Origin: Candidatus Omnitrophica bacterium CG1_02_40_15
GTDB taxonomy: Bacteria; Omnitrophota; Gorgyraeia; Gorgyraeales; Gorgyraeaceae
NCBI GenBank assembly: GCA_001871815.1
Contig: MNVP01000085.1
Location: 1-35,115, forward strand
Direction of reading: 5' to 3'
DNA: 35,115 nucleotides
Made by a program: the position numbers and the translations under genes. Under the pieces are notes generated by a model. It made no database searches, had not been told where the DNA came from, and saw only the letters and a list, made by a program, of their open reading frames with translations. This document shows positions 1 to 7,499 of this stretch, piece after piece (position 1 is the first letter of the stretch; each line of letters starts with the position of its first letter).

Positions 1-101
1 ACAGTAAGGCCTGTTTCCAGGTACCCTTCCAGCCTGTACCTGTCCCTTTCAGTTAGATGTTTATATTTACCGGCTTTAGTGGTACAATTTACCTGCTCCA
101 T
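1..101 (-). CDS. IS30-family transposase, N-terminal fragment (cut by window edge)
   Basis: The minus strand opens with ATG at 101 after a good Shine-Dalgarno (AAGGAGAG) and stays open to the window edge, giving 33 complete residues. The stretch KYKHLTERDRYRLEGYL resembles the N-terminal helix-turn-helix start of IS30-family transposases, which typically begin with a K(Y)xHL...ER..I motif. The catalytic DDE domain would lie left of the window. It reads in the same direction as greA but is separated from it by about 160 bases holding a palindrome. The family call rests on this short N-terminus only. Confidence 0.6.
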   Translation of the reverse strand, partial: MEQVNCTTKAGKYKHLTERDRYRLEGYLETGLT

Positions 102-234
102 AGACTCTCCTTCTGTTTTTTTTGTTGGTTTTATCACCTTACAAAATAACAGATTTTAAGAGCTATGGGGCATTTTTATTTAATTATTTTTCGCACTTAC
201 GATTACAATCTACTCTACCCCACAACGATATCCT
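102..234. other. Intergenic, probably IS30 terminal region
   Basis: AT-rich stretch between the transposase start and the palindrome at the greA stop. It contains the transposase ribosome binding site (about 107-116). It probably holds the IS terminal inverted repeat, but I cannot fix that end with only one end of the element visible. No gene is seen. Confidence 0.4.
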
Positions 235-263
235 GTAGGGACAGGACAATGTCCTGTCCCTAC
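235..263. repeat. 29-bp perfect palindrome overlapping the greA stop
   Basis: Arms GTAGGGACAGGAC (235-247) and GTCCTGTCCCTAC (251-263) are exact reverse complements around a 3-base loop. The TAG stop of greA (260-262) is part of one arm, so the palindrome reaches into the coding end. On the minus strand no T-run follows, so it does not look like a standard intrinsic terminator. The form is REP-like. Confidence 0.85.
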
Positions 264-733
264 CTTGATATTTCTAGTATCTTATATTTCAATACACCCG
301 CAGGAACCCTGATATTGGCTATATCCCCAATTTTACAGCCTAAAAGGGCTTTTCCTACAGGAGAAGAAATAGAAATCTTGCCCTTTTCGTAATCAGCCTC
401 ATCTTCGGTTACCAGCATATAAACTACCTCTTCTTTTGAATCTATATCCACTAATTTTAATTTAGCTCCGATGTACGCCTTATCCGAAGATATATTTTCA
501 TTATCCAGGATCCTGGCTGTCAGGATCTTCTCCTCAAGTTCCCTTATCCTTTTTTCATTTATTGCCTGCGACTGCTTCGCAGAATCATATTCTGCGTTTT
601 CGCTTAGATCGCCCATTTGCCTTGCCTTTTCAAGGGCATTTGCTATTTCCTTGCGTTTTACGGTTTTCAGTATTTTTAATTCCTCTTTAAGTTTGTTACA
701 GCCATCTTTTGTCAAAAAAGTGCCTTCAGACAT
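260..733 (-). CDS. greA: Transcription elongation factor GreA
   Basis: GreA binds the RNA polymerase secondary channel and stimulates cleavage of backtracked RNA, rescuing stalled complexes. The 157-residue product has the expected two parts: an N-terminal coiled coil (about residues 10-75) with the acidic tip motif GDLSENAEYD, and a C-terminal FKBP-like domain containing SPVGKALLGCKIGD and a final VPAG..KY.IL. An in-frame ATG exists at 745, but the ATG at 733 is preferred because GGGAGGGA lies just before it and would be inside the coding region otherwise. The TAG stop is supplied by the palindrome at 235-263. It is the last gene of the leftward array. Confidence 0.96.
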   Translation of the reverse strand: MSEGTFLTKDGCNKLKEELKILKTVKRKEIANALEKARQMGDLSENAEYDSAKQSQAINEKRIRELEEKILTARILDNENISSDKAYIGAKLKLVDIDSKEEVVYMLVTEDEADYEKGKISISSPVGKALLGCKIGDIANIRVPAGVLKYKILEISR

Positions 734-742
734 ATTCCCTCC

Positions 743-765
743 CAAATTTTGCGAAGCAAAATTTG
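743..765. repeat. 10-bp-arm hairpin upstream of greA
   Basis: Perfect inverted repeat CAAATTTTGC / GCAAAATTTG with a GAA loop, lying directly before the greA Shine-Dalgarno. It abuts a second inverted repeat (765-808) that spans the alr stop, so the alr-greA gap is made almost entirely of palindromes. Confidence 0.85.
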
Positions 766-808
766 ATCCCGAGCCGCCTTAGTTTTTACTATCGAGCGGC
801 GAGGGACC
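765..808. repeat. Inverted repeat spanning the alr stop codon
   Basis: GATCCCGAGCCGCC (765-778) pairs imperfectly with GCGGCGAGGGACC (796-808), with a 2-base internal mismatch. The alr TAG stop (789-791) lies in the loop, and the last alr residues (RSLAAR) are encoded by one arm. Confidence 0.7.
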
Positions 809-1919
809 TTTTATAAATCCTTGGAACGCGGTGGCCTATATTGCATAACACCTCGTAAGGTATCGTATTTATAAGCCTGGCCAGTTCTTCCGCTCTTATG
901 ATCTCATCACCCTGGCTGCCTATGAGAACCACCTCATCGCCTACTCTTACATTTTCTAAATGCCCCACATCTACCATGCACATATCCATACAGACCCTGC
1001 CCACTATTGGACAACGACTTCCACGTATTAAAACTTGAGCTTTATTTGAAAAATGCCTTGAATACCCATCGCCATAACCAACAGGTATTGTAGCTATCTT
1101 TGTAAGCTTAGAGGTCATATAAGTCATGCCATAACTTATACTGCGGCCCTTTGGCATTGATTTCAGATAAGTGATCTTTGTTTTTAAAGCGAGGGCCGGC
1201 TTTAAAAGTATATTTTTCATGAGGCTTTCTTTAGGGTATATGCCGTACATCATAAGGCCTGGCCTGACCATATTCATATGGCTATCTTTAAAATTTATAA
1301 GGGCAATGCTATTTGCAGTATGTTTTATAGGTATATATATGTTATTATCCCATAGCTTTTCTATAAGCCGCTTAAAATTCCCTATCTGGTTATAGGTGAA
1401 AACCTTGTCAGCCTCCGCATTTGGAAAATGCGTAAAAATCCCATCTATAATAATATTTTTTAACCCGGCTATTTTTTTTATAAATCCTATTGCCTCCTCG
1501 TGCCAGAATCCAAGACGGCCCATGCCCGTATCTATCTTCACGTGCACCTTTACTTTTTTATTCCTGGACTGGGCAAGCTTGGAAAGCCTCCTAGGGATAT
1601 CCATGTCAGAAACTGTCTGGATTACGTTGAACCTAAGAACGCCTTCTATTTCTTCGGGCAAAATAGCGCCTATGACAAGTATCGGTTTTTGTATCCCTAT
1701 CCTGCGCAATATAGCTGCTTCATCAAGAGATGCAACGCCAAAATAATCAATATAATCCTCAATTGTCTTTGAGACTTCCTTTATCCCATGGCCGTAAGCA
1801 TCTGCTTTTACGACCCCGAGTATCTGGGTATCGCTCTTAACAATATGTCCGACTATCTCCAGATTATGGCGGATGGCATCGAGATCTATTTCTGCAAATG
1901 TAGGCCTGTAGTATTTCAT
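789..1919 (-). CDS. alr: Alanine racemase
   Basis: PLP enzyme converting L-alanine to D-alanine for peptidoglycan. The 376-residue length is normal for the family. The PLP-binding lysine is Lys38 in VVKADAYGHG; the catalytic tyrosine is Tyr263 in ISYGMTY; a second signature is MVRPGLMMYGIYP (about 217-229). The N-terminal TIM barrel is followed by the usual C-terminal beta domain with PIVGRVCMD. The gene starts at ATG 1919 without a clear Shine-Dalgarno, 22 bases after a family A heptad array. Its last six residues appear to be encoded by a palindromic element. It sits between tsaB and greA on the same strand. Confidence 0.97.
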   Translation of the reverse strand: MKYYRPTFAEIDLDAIRHNLEIVGHIVKSDTQILGVVKADAYGHGIKEVSKTIEDYIDYFGVASLDEAAILRRIGIQKPILVIGAILPEEIEGVLRFNVIQTVSDMDIPRRLSKLAQSRNKKVKVHVKIDTGMGRLGFWHEEAIGFIKKIAGLKNIIIDGIFTHFPNAEADKVFTYNQIGNFKRLIEKLWDNNIYIPIKHTANSIALINFKDSHMNMVRPGLMMYGIYPKESLMKNILLKPALALKTKITYLKSMPKGRSISYGMTYMTSKLTKIATIPVGYGDGYSRHFSNKAQVLIRGSRCPIVGRVCMDMCMVDVGHLENVRVGDEVVLIGSQGDEIIRAEELARLINTIPYEVLCNIGHRVPRIYKRSLAAR

Positions 1920-1942
1920 GTTTATAGCATTGTTTTAGCATA

Positions 1943-1988
1943 TAGCGTTTAGCGTATAGAGAAACTAAACGCTATACGCTATCCGCTA
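1943..1988. repeat. Family A heptad element A1 (tsaB-alr gap)
   Basis: Left arm: heptads TAGCGTT, TAGCGTA, then TAG (1943-1959). Short loop AGAAA. Right arm: CTA, AACGCTA, TACGCTA, TCCGCTA (1965-1988), i.e. the same heptads inverted. The tsaB stop TAG (1979-1981) lies inside the right arm. Confidence 0.9.
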
Positions 1989-2809
1989 TATTTTACTTGA
2001 CAATCTTCTGGATACAGATATAAAGGACTGAGTTTATCCAGATTTGTTTTTTTAGCTTTTTTGATACTTCGACGGCGCCAAACCGCAGTCTTTAGGCCGC
2101 GAACAGAAGCGCCGCTCAGTATCAACCCTGAGCCTGTCGAAAGGTTGATTTTCGAGAAACCAAGCTTTATAAGATTCCCAGCTCCTGGATACCAGTATTC
2201 TTCAAGCAAAAATGCCGACTGGCGTTTATTTTTTGCCTGCCTGCCGGCAGGCAGGCTTAATTCCGCAAAGGCTTTTACGGAATCTTGATTAATATAATTT
2301 GCTATTTTGTCTCCATAAAGACTTAGCCCATCCCCTAGAAAAACAGAATCTCTTTTTACTTTCTTCAAAAACTTTTCTATGGGCAATAGCAAATAATCTG
2401 ATAACCTCGCTACCTTGCTGCCTTTTCTCCTGTAAATAGCAGCATAAACCTGGCCCCTTTTTGCATCTATTATAGGAATAATATATCTGTCTTTTCCCTG
2501 GGCATTACAAGCAATGGAATCCATGCTAGCCACGCCGATGCATGGCTTCCCTGAGGCTATGCCAAAACCTTTTATCGTGCTGACACCTATCCTTAGCCCG
2601 GTAAATGAGCCTGGGCCAAGGCCTATTATAAAAGCGCCTATCTTATTTATAGGCGTTCTGGATTTTTTTAGGAGCTCTTTTACCTTTGGCACCAGCTGGC
2701 TGGCTTGCCTTCTATCAAGTAAATGAGATTCTTCTCTTATTATATCTTCATCTTCGCTCAATGCAATGCTCAGAAATTTTGAACTTGTATCAATGCCTAA
2801 GATCTTCAA
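1979..2809 (-). CDS. tsaB: tRNA threonylcarbamoyladenosine biosynthesis protein TsaB, with two repeat-encoded insertions
   Basis: TsaB is the partner of TsaD in the t6A37 tRNA modification complex with TsaE. The ASKHA-fold start MKILGIDTSS and the motif GLGPGSFTGLRIG (about 63-75) are clear, and the C-terminal PLYLYPEDC matches the family ending. At 276 residues it is longer than the usual roughly 220-240. The excess maps to two stretches lying over palindromic DNA: SLPAGRQA (about 185-192, DNA 2235-2256) and a block from about residue 220 to 249 (DNA about 2063-2150). The last residues KYSG and the TAG stop are read from the family A element. The start overlaps the tsaE end by 20 bases. Confidence 0.93.
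   Translation of the reverse strand: MKILGIDTSSKFLSIALSEDEDIIREESHLLDRRQASQLVPKVKELLKKSRTPINKIGAFIIGLGPGSFTGLRIGVSTIKGFGIASGKPCIGVASMDSIACNAQGKDRYIIPIIDAKRGQVYAAIYRRKGSKVARLSDYLLLPIEKFLKKVKRDSVFLGDGLSLYGDKIANYINQDSVKAFAELSLPAGRQAKNKRQSAFLLEEYWYPGAGNLIKLGFSKINLSTGSGLILSGASVRGLKTAVWRRRSIKKAKKTNLDKLSPLYLYPEDCQVKYSG
2063..2149. repeat. Palindromic insertion inside tsaB (C-terminal part)
   Basis: Two adjacent inverted repeats: GATACTTCGACGGCGC (2063-2078) with GCGCCGCTCAGTATC (2109-2123), and ATCAACC (2121-2127) with GGTTGAT (2143-2149). The second loop contains CCTGAGCCTGTCGAAAGG, a sequence type I recognise as widely dispersed in bacterial genomes. It is read in frame as about 30 residues absent from ordinary TsaB proteins. 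Confidence 0.65.
2235..2256. repeat. 22-bp perfect palindrome inside tsaB
   Basis: GCCTGCCTGCC and its exact complement GGCAGGCAGGC abut with no loop. It is translated in frame as part of LPAGRQA. The core is far more GC-rich than its surroundings, consistent with an inserted repeat. Confidence 0.9.
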
Positions 2810-3209
2810 TGATTACCTTTCTCTTGTTATCGCCTTTTATCTTTAATCTCACAGATATATGCTTTTCTGGCAAAATGGATTTTATCTTTTCCGCCCATTC
2901 TATTACAGTAACGCCGTTTCCATAAATATATTCTTCTATGGCCAGATTTTCTATTTCCTTTAAATCATCCAGCCTGTATAAATCAAGATGGTATAGCGGA
3001 ATTCTTCCATTGTATTCCTTTATCAAAACAAATGTTGGGCTATTTATGCGCTTAGGATCTTTCACGCCAAGGCCTTTTCCAATGCCTTTTGTAAAAGTAG
3101 TCTTGCCGCTTCCCAGATCGCCTGAAAGCGCAATTATATCCCCTGGTCTCAGTTTCCTTGCCAGCTTCTCGCCAATTAACATTGTTTCCTTAGCGCTATT
3201 CGTTATCAT
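2790..3209 (-). CDS. tsaE: tRNA threonylcarbamoyladenosine biosynthesis ATPase TsaE
   Basis: Small P-loop ATPase that drives the TsaB-TsaD complex in t6A formation. The 139 residues carry Walker A GDLGSGKTT (30-38), the family motif SPTFVLIKEY (57-66) and HLDLYRL (74-80), then a conserved EWAEKI near residue 105. Length is typical. The start overlaps nothing upstream: a 90-base gap to thiL is filled by family D element D1. Overlap with the tsaB start by 20 bases suggests translational coupling of the two partners. Confidence 0.96.
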   Translation of the reverse strand: MITNSAKETMLIGEKLARKLRPGDIIALSGDLGSGKTTFTKGIGKGLGVKDPKRINSPTFVLIKEYNGRIPLYHLDLYRLDDLKEIENLAIEEYIYGNGVTVIEWAEKIKSILPEKHISVRLKIKGDNKRKVIIEDLRH

Positions 3210-3224
3210 GCTTCAATATCATTC

Positions 3225-3296
3225 TTCTCGAATTCGCTCGAAGAATAATATTGTTCGAGCGAATATCCTGACTATACATGTAAGCCCAGTCGAGAA
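3225..3296. repeat. Family D element D1 (thiL-tsaE gap)
   Basis: Outer ends TTCTCGA and TCGAGAA. Inner stem TTCGCTCGAA / TTCGAGCGAA around an AATAATATT-containing loop. It begins 4 bases past the thiL stop on the minus strand. The right half matches D3 closely (the ACATGTAAG...CAGTCGAGAA type of sequence). Confidence 0.85.
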
Positions 3297-3299
3297 CTA

Positions 3300-4202
3300 T
3301 TAGAAATGAGTAAACCCACTAGGTTTAATTTTCTCTAATTTCCCATTCTTTCTTGCAAGAAAAAACCCTTTATGTATATCGCGTATTTGACCAATTCTAG
3401 AAAGCCTTGTTTCAAACGGCCATATATCCTCCAACCTATCTGCATGCTTCTCAGGTAATGTGAAAATTAATTCGAAGTCTTCGCCATCCCTCATAGCTGA
3501 ATTAAAATCTATGGCATCCTTAGAAACAGGCATTGTTTTTTCATAGATCACTGCGCCTTTATCGCTTTCTTCTAATATATGCCCCAGGTCAGCTAAAAGG
3601 CCGTCGGATATATCTATCATTGAATTAATCTTAAAATTTTTTACTAAAAACCTCGCTTCTTCAAGCCTAGGAGTAAAATTAAGGTGCTTAAGCTTTATTG
3701 AACCGCCTATATTTCCGGTAACAAATATAGCGTCTTTTTCCTTAGCCTTGCTTCTTAACGTTAAATTTTTTATTTCTACTTCTCCGATAAGCGCAATATT
3801 AATAATTATCTTGTTAGAACCAACTGTATCCCCGCCTACTAAATCAACGCTAAACCTGTCTGCAACTTTTCTTATACCCCTATATATCTCATCAGCGTAT
3901 TTTAAATCCAGAGACCCTGGAAAACCTATTGAAATAACTGCAAATTTAGGTATGCCTCCCATTGCTGCAATGTCGCTTATATTTGAAGAAAGGGCTTTTT
4001 TCCCCACCAATCTAGCCGAAGAACCTTTATAAAAATGTTTCCCCTCTAAGAGCATATCTGTTGTAAAAAGCAGGTATTTATCTTTTGTATATTTTAAAAC
4101 AGCTGCATCATCGCCTATGCCTTTTACAACCCGGTTGGACAATCTTATTGCCTTGCTTATCCTGTTTATAAAATTAAATTCTCCTAAATCTTTTAATCTC
4201 AT
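3300..4202 (-). CDS. thiL: Thiamine-monophosphate kinase ThiL
   Basis: ATP-dependent phosphorylation of thiamine monophosphate to thiamine diphosphate, the last step of cofactor formation. The 300-residue product has the AIRS/PurM fold: GIGDDAAVL (28-36), TTDMLLEGKHF (48-57 region) for metal and nucleotide binding, LVGGDTVGS (121-129) and IDISDGLLADL (196-206). Length is slightly short of the usual 310-330 but all key motifs are present. It overlaps the mtnA end by 29 bases. No other thiamine genes are in the window, so thiamine phosphate may come from elsewhere in the genome or from salvage. Confidence 0.95.
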   Translation of the reverse strand: MRLKDLGEFNFINRISKAIRLSNRVVKGIGDDAAVLKYTKDKYLLFTTDMLLEGKHFYKGSSARLVGKKALSSNISDIAAMGGIPKFAVISIGFPGSLDLKYADEIYRGIRKVADRFSVDLVGGDTVGSNKIIINIALIGEVEIKNLTLRSKAKEKDAIFVTGNIGGSIKLKHLNFTPRLEEARFLVKNFKINSMIDISDGLLADLGHILEESDKGAVIYEKTMPVSKDAIDFNSAMRDGEDFELIFTLPEKHADRLEDIWPFETRLSRIGQIRDIHKGFFLARKNGKLEKIKPSGFTHF

Positions 4203-5277
4203 AAATGCCTTTTTCAGTTATTATGCCGGAGATCAAGCTGTGAGGAGTAACATCAAACGCGGGATTATAAACCTTTGAATCGATCGGCGCAGTCTGTTTT
4301 GAACCTGTATAAATAATCTCATCTCTATTCCTTTCTTCAATCGGAATATCCTTTCCTGATTTTATATCCTTATCTATAGTAGAGCTCGGGGCTGCTACAT
4401 AAAAAGGGATGCCGTGGTACTTTGCAAGAACTGCAAGGCCATATGTGCCTATTTTATTAGCAGCGTCTCCGTTCCTGGCAATCCTGTCTGCGCCCACTAT
4501 AATTTTTGTAACGCCTTTATTTTTTATGGCGCTGGCTGCCATATCATCGCATATGAGAGTAGCGTCTATGCGCTTCTGGATTAATTCCCACATGGTAAGG
4601 CGCGAACCCTGCATGAGAGGCCTTGTCTCATCAGCGTAAACCTTGAATCTTTTACCCTGTTTCTTAGCTTCATAGATTATTGAAAGAGCTGTGCCCTGTC
4701 CAGCTGTAGCCAGTATCCCGGCATTACAATGTGTTAATATTACATCTCCGTTTTTTATTAATTTGGCGCCGTTTTTTCCTATGGCAACGCACATCAATTT
4801 ATCTTCTTTTAAAATATCCAATGCCTCTTTTAAAATAGCTTTCTTGATTTGCGCTATTGCGTTCCTATATTCTCGACTAGCTTCGTTCACTCGAACAACA
4901 TGTCCCGAGTGAAGTCGAGGGATATTCTTCGAGCGAGGCCAAAGGCCAAGTCGAGAAGTATCAAACCTTTTCTCCATCCTATCCAGAGCCCAGAATAGAT
5001 TTACTGCCGTAGGCCTTGTAGCTCTTAATTTCAAAGAAGCCCTGGCTAAATCTTTTTTAAAACCTCTGAATGTTTTTTCTTTTGAATTAATACCAGCTAA
5101 TGCATATCCCAGGCCAACTGCCACTCCTATTAGAGGAGCGCCTCTTATCTTGAGTTTTTTTATTGCCCCGCATAATGTGTCAATATCCCTGCATTTCACA
5201 TACTTAAGTTTTACAGGAAGCTGTGTCTGGTCTATAAAAACTATATTATTATCTTTCCATTTAATGGGTTCTATCAT
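4174..5277 (-). CDS. mtnA: S-methyl-5-thioribose-1-phosphate isomerase MtnA, with an in-frame repeat insertion
   Basis: Isomerises 5-methylthioribose-1-phosphate to the ribulose form in methionine salvage or related 5'-deoxynucleoside salvage. Evidence: KIRGAPLIG (43-51), RPTAVNLFWALDRM (88-101), catalytic Cys184 in THCNAGILATAG and Asp244 in CDDMAA, then IVGADRIARNGD. The 367 residues exceed the family's typical 340-350. The excess, residues about 107-136, is encoded exactly by a family D palindromic element and lies on the linker after the N-terminal domain; downstream motifs remain in frame. The start overlaps the DUF362 gene's TGA stop (ATGA). No other salvage gene is present here. Confidence 0.94.
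   Translation of the reverse strand: MIEPIKWKDNNIVFIDQTQLPVKLKYVKCRDIDTLCGAIKKLKIRGAPLIGVAVGLGYALAGINSKEKTFRGFKKDLARASLKLRATRPTAVNLFWALDRMEKRFDTSRLGLWPRSKNIPRLHSGHVVRVNEASREYRNAIAQIKKAILKEALDILKEDKLMCVAIGKNGAKLIKNGDVILTHCNAGILATAGQGTALSIIYEAKKQGKRFKVYADETRPLMQGSRLTMWELIQKRIDATLICDDMAASAIKNKGVTKIIVGADRIARNGDAANKIGTYGLAVLAKYHGIPFYVAAPSSTIDKDIKSGKDIPIEERNRDEIIYTGSKQTAPIDSKVYNPAFDVTPHSLISGIITEKGIYEIKRFRRI
4872..4957. repeat. Family D element D2, in frame inside mtnA
   Basis: Bounded by TTCTCGACT and AGTCGAGAA like the intergenic copies, with internal CTCGAACAACATG and ATATTCTTCGAGCG related to the D core. It contributes about 29 codons with no stop in the reading frame used. Confidence 0.85.
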
Positions 5278-6377
5278 AATCCAAAAACCTTTGCTAAAAA
5301 ATTACGCTTCAATTCTATTGCCTTATGCGGACAAACCTCATGACAGCACATGCACTTGATGCATTTTTTCAAATCTATGCTTGAGTTTTTAGGCTCTATA
5401 GTTATAGCTAGAACTGGACAGCTGTCTTGGCATATCATGCATTTTTTGCAGAGTCCTTTATCTATATGCGGCCCAAATTTTATAAATCTTGCTGCAAATT
5501 TAGCGCAAGGCCCAAGAATGGTTATTAATCCATTCTTTCCTGGAATCTCAAAATCTTTTATTAAATTCTCTTTTACGCTTTCTCCTAATATCTCAATATT
5601 TTTTAAATCAGCTTCTCCAAGTTTTTTTGCATAAGCTTCTCTTGTTGTAATGATACTAAGAGGTTCTATGCCTGCGAGTCTCGCAAAAACAGCATCAATG
5701 GTTACGCTGTCTTCTCCTGCTATTAAAAGTCCTGGATTCCTCAATCTCCCTGAAGAAGGGCCATCCTGATCCATGGCAACTATACCATCCATTAAAACAA
5801 GGTTAGGTTTTACTATCTTAAAAGTATCTATTAAAACCTTTACAAACTCTTCCGGGCTGGGAAATTTTTTATGAAGTTCGCTTTTATGAAGCCCTGCCAC
5901 TGCGCCATACATATTCTTAATAGCTCCTGTGAGCCCCATCAGGATGTGGGTTTTCATCTTGGGTAAACTTATAATCTTATCGCATTCAAAAAAATAGTTT
6001 GCTATTGGGATACCATTAACTACTTTTATACCCTTTACATCTTTCAGCTCTACCCCAATTTCCTTTGCAAGAGACAAAATGCCGGAACCTTCATATGCTT
6101 TGGCAGGGCTAAGCGAACCGCCTGGATTATCGCCTATACAAGGCACAGCCCCGCAATCCCTGACTGATTTAACAACAGCTCTTATCACTTCGAGATGCGT
6201 GCATATCCCATCTTCAGGCAAGCGGGCTGAAAGCATATTAGGCTTAATGAGCACTTTTTCGCTTCTTTTTATAAAAGCATCCATCCCTCCTAAAAGATCG
6301 AAAGCTTTTTTTACAGCCTGCTCAACTTTAACTCTTTCATAATCCTTGCATTTTACAATCGCGATTTTTGTCTTCAT
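5274..6377 (-). CDS. DUF362 protein with C-terminal 4Fe-4S ferredoxin domain
   Basis: The first ~290 residues match the DUF362 family (KVLIKPNML, AVVKSVRDCGA, GDNPGGS, LPKMKTHILMGLTGAIKN, the last a typical DUF362 signature). The last ~65 residues hold two 4Fe-4S binding motifs, CKKCMICQDSCP and CIKCMCCHEVCP. The biochemical role of this family is not well defined; an iron-sulfur redox role is all the sequence supports. A TTG at 6398 extends the frame, but ATG 6377 (MKTKIAIVKC) fits the family start. It is followed, with 4-base overlap, by mtnA. The 11-bp inverted repeat at 6394-6434 separates it from the CPBP gene. Confidence 0.88.
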   Translation of the reverse strand: MKTKIAIVKCKDYERVKVEQAVKKAFDLLGGMDAFIKRSEKVLIKPNMLSARLPEDGICTHLEVIRAVVKSVRDCGAVPCIGDNPGGSLSPAKAYEGSGILSLAKEIGVELKDVKGIKVVNGIPIANYFFECDKIISLPKMKTHILMGLTGAIKNMYGAVAGLHKSELHKKFPSPEEFVKVLIDTFKIVKPNLVLMDGIVAMDQDGPSSGRLRNPGLLIAGEDSVTIDAVFARLAGIEPLSIITTREAYAKKLGEADLKNIEILGESVKENLIKDFEIPGKNGLITILGPCAKFAARFIKFGPHIDKGLCKKCMICQDSCPVLAITIEPKNSSIDLKKCIKCMCCHEVCPHKAIELKRNFLAKVFGL

Positions 6378-6393
6378 CTCTTTGCCAAGTTCA

Positions 6394-6434
6394 AACAACT
6401 TTACAAACCAACAATGTCAAAATGTAAAGTTGTT
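6394..6434. repeat. 11-bp inverted repeat in the CPBP-DUF362 gap
   Basis: AACAACTTTAC (6394-6404) and GTAAAGTTGTT (6424-6434) are exact complements around a 19-base loop. The CPBP stop codon (6433-6435) overlaps the right arm. No T-run follows on the minus strand. Confidence 0.8.
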
Positions 6435-7458
6435 AGCGGAGTAACTCCTTTATAAAGAATACAAAACCTACGATAATTGAATTATGCAATATATGAATAG
6501 ATATAGATGCGATAAGCGAGCCTGTTATTTCGTACAAAAATGCCATTAAAACGCCCAGTATCATTATCGGGAGAAAACCTACGATATTAGTATGCAGCAC
6601 GCTGAATAAAGCGCCGCTCAATAACATTCCAAGAAGCGCTCCAAAGCGCTTTTTTACAGCGTTATATAAAAATCCTCTGAAAAATATCTCCTCTATTATA
6701 GGCCCAAATATAGAAACAAATATTGTCAAAAATAAAATTACACTGCTTCTCTTTTCTTCAAAAAACATATCAAATACAGGTTGCGTTGGAGGTTTATAGC
6801 CTATTGCATCCAGAAACAGCATAGATACTATAAGAACCAAGATTAAAATAGGCATTATGAAGATATACGCGGCAATCCCGGATAAAACATTTTTATAAAA
6901 ACTCTCGAACGCAATCCCAAGACTGGATAGCTTTTCTCTGTATTTTACTAAGACAAAATACAATATCACAGCCCCTGCAATTATATCTATAAAAAATGTG
7001 CCAAACATCATACGCAGGTTAACATCCATATTAAAATGAGGCGGTTTCAAAATAAAAGAGCCTACTGTGCCAAATATATATCCTGAAAATATCACTATAA
7101 TAGCAACCCTGGCTATATCCATGATACCCCATGATACTGATTTTTTTTCTGGAATTTTATTAGGCAGTATTTTCCCCCTGCCAAAAAGGAAAAGAATATT
7201 CATCGCAATGCCCGCCATAAGCATAAGAAATCCCGCAAAAAGGCTATATCTGAAAAATATTGCGCTTGGTTTTTTTGATTCAAAAAATAATCTTATTTTT
7301 CCCTCTGTAACTCCCATATCCTTAAAGGTCATTAACGAAATGGTTTTTTTATCCGGGAGGTCTTTTTTGCGCATATGCCCTATGCTAAGCAAATTGATCC
7401 CAAATATAAAAATAACCATCCAGATATATATTCGTTCGCGTCTAATAAAATCGAGCAT
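6433..7458 (-). CDS. CPBP family intramembrane metalloprotease
   Basis: Polytopic membrane protein of 341 residues with the CPBP (CAAX protease and bacteriocin-processing, Abi) motifs: EEIFFRG with the Glu pair at 256-257 and Arg261, SVLHTN with His289, and a further His in SIHILHNS near 322-326. Roughly eight hydrophobic segments are visible (for example 12-30, 70-93, 115-135, 150-171, 193-215, 240-255, 273-290, 297-312). The substrate cannot be told from sequence; in bacteria such enzymes process peptides or act in stress or immunity. There is no clear Shine-Dalgarno; a family A heptad array lies directly upstream. Confidence 0.9.
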   Translation of the reverse strand: MLDFIRRERIYIWMVIFIFGINLLSIGHMRKKDLPDKKTISLMTFKDMGVTEGKIRLFFESKKPSAIFFRYSLFAGFLMLMAGIAMNILFLFGRGKILPNKIPEKKSVSWGIMDIARVAIIVIFSGYIFGTVGSFILKPPHFNMDVNLRMMFGTFFIDIIAGAVILYFVLVKYREKLSSLGIAFESFYKNVLSGIAAYIFIMPILILVLIVSMLFLDAIGYKPPTQPVFDMFFEEKRSSVILFLTIFVSIFGPIIEEIFFRGFLYNAVKKRFGALLGMLLSGALFSVLHTNIVGFLPIMILGVLMAFLYEITGSLIASISIHILHNSIIVGFVFFIKELLR

Positions 7459-7465
7459 AATAATA

Positions 7466-7496
7466 TAGCGTATAGCGGATAGCGTTTAGCGTATAG
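7466..7496. repeat. Family A heptad array A2 (tatD-CPBP gap), single-armed
   Basis: Four tandem heptads, TAGCGTA, TAGCGGA, TAGCGTT, TAGCGTA, then TAG. Unlike the other six copies there is no inverted arm. It starts 3 bases after the tatD stop codon position (7500) and ends 8 bases before the CPBP start. Confidence 0.9.
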
Positions 7497-7499
7497 AAA

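Noticed and set aside
471..782. Plus-strand open frames opposite greA and most other genes
   Set aside because: They lie antisense to well-supported genes, lack ribosome binding sites and show no family motifs; they are coding shadows.
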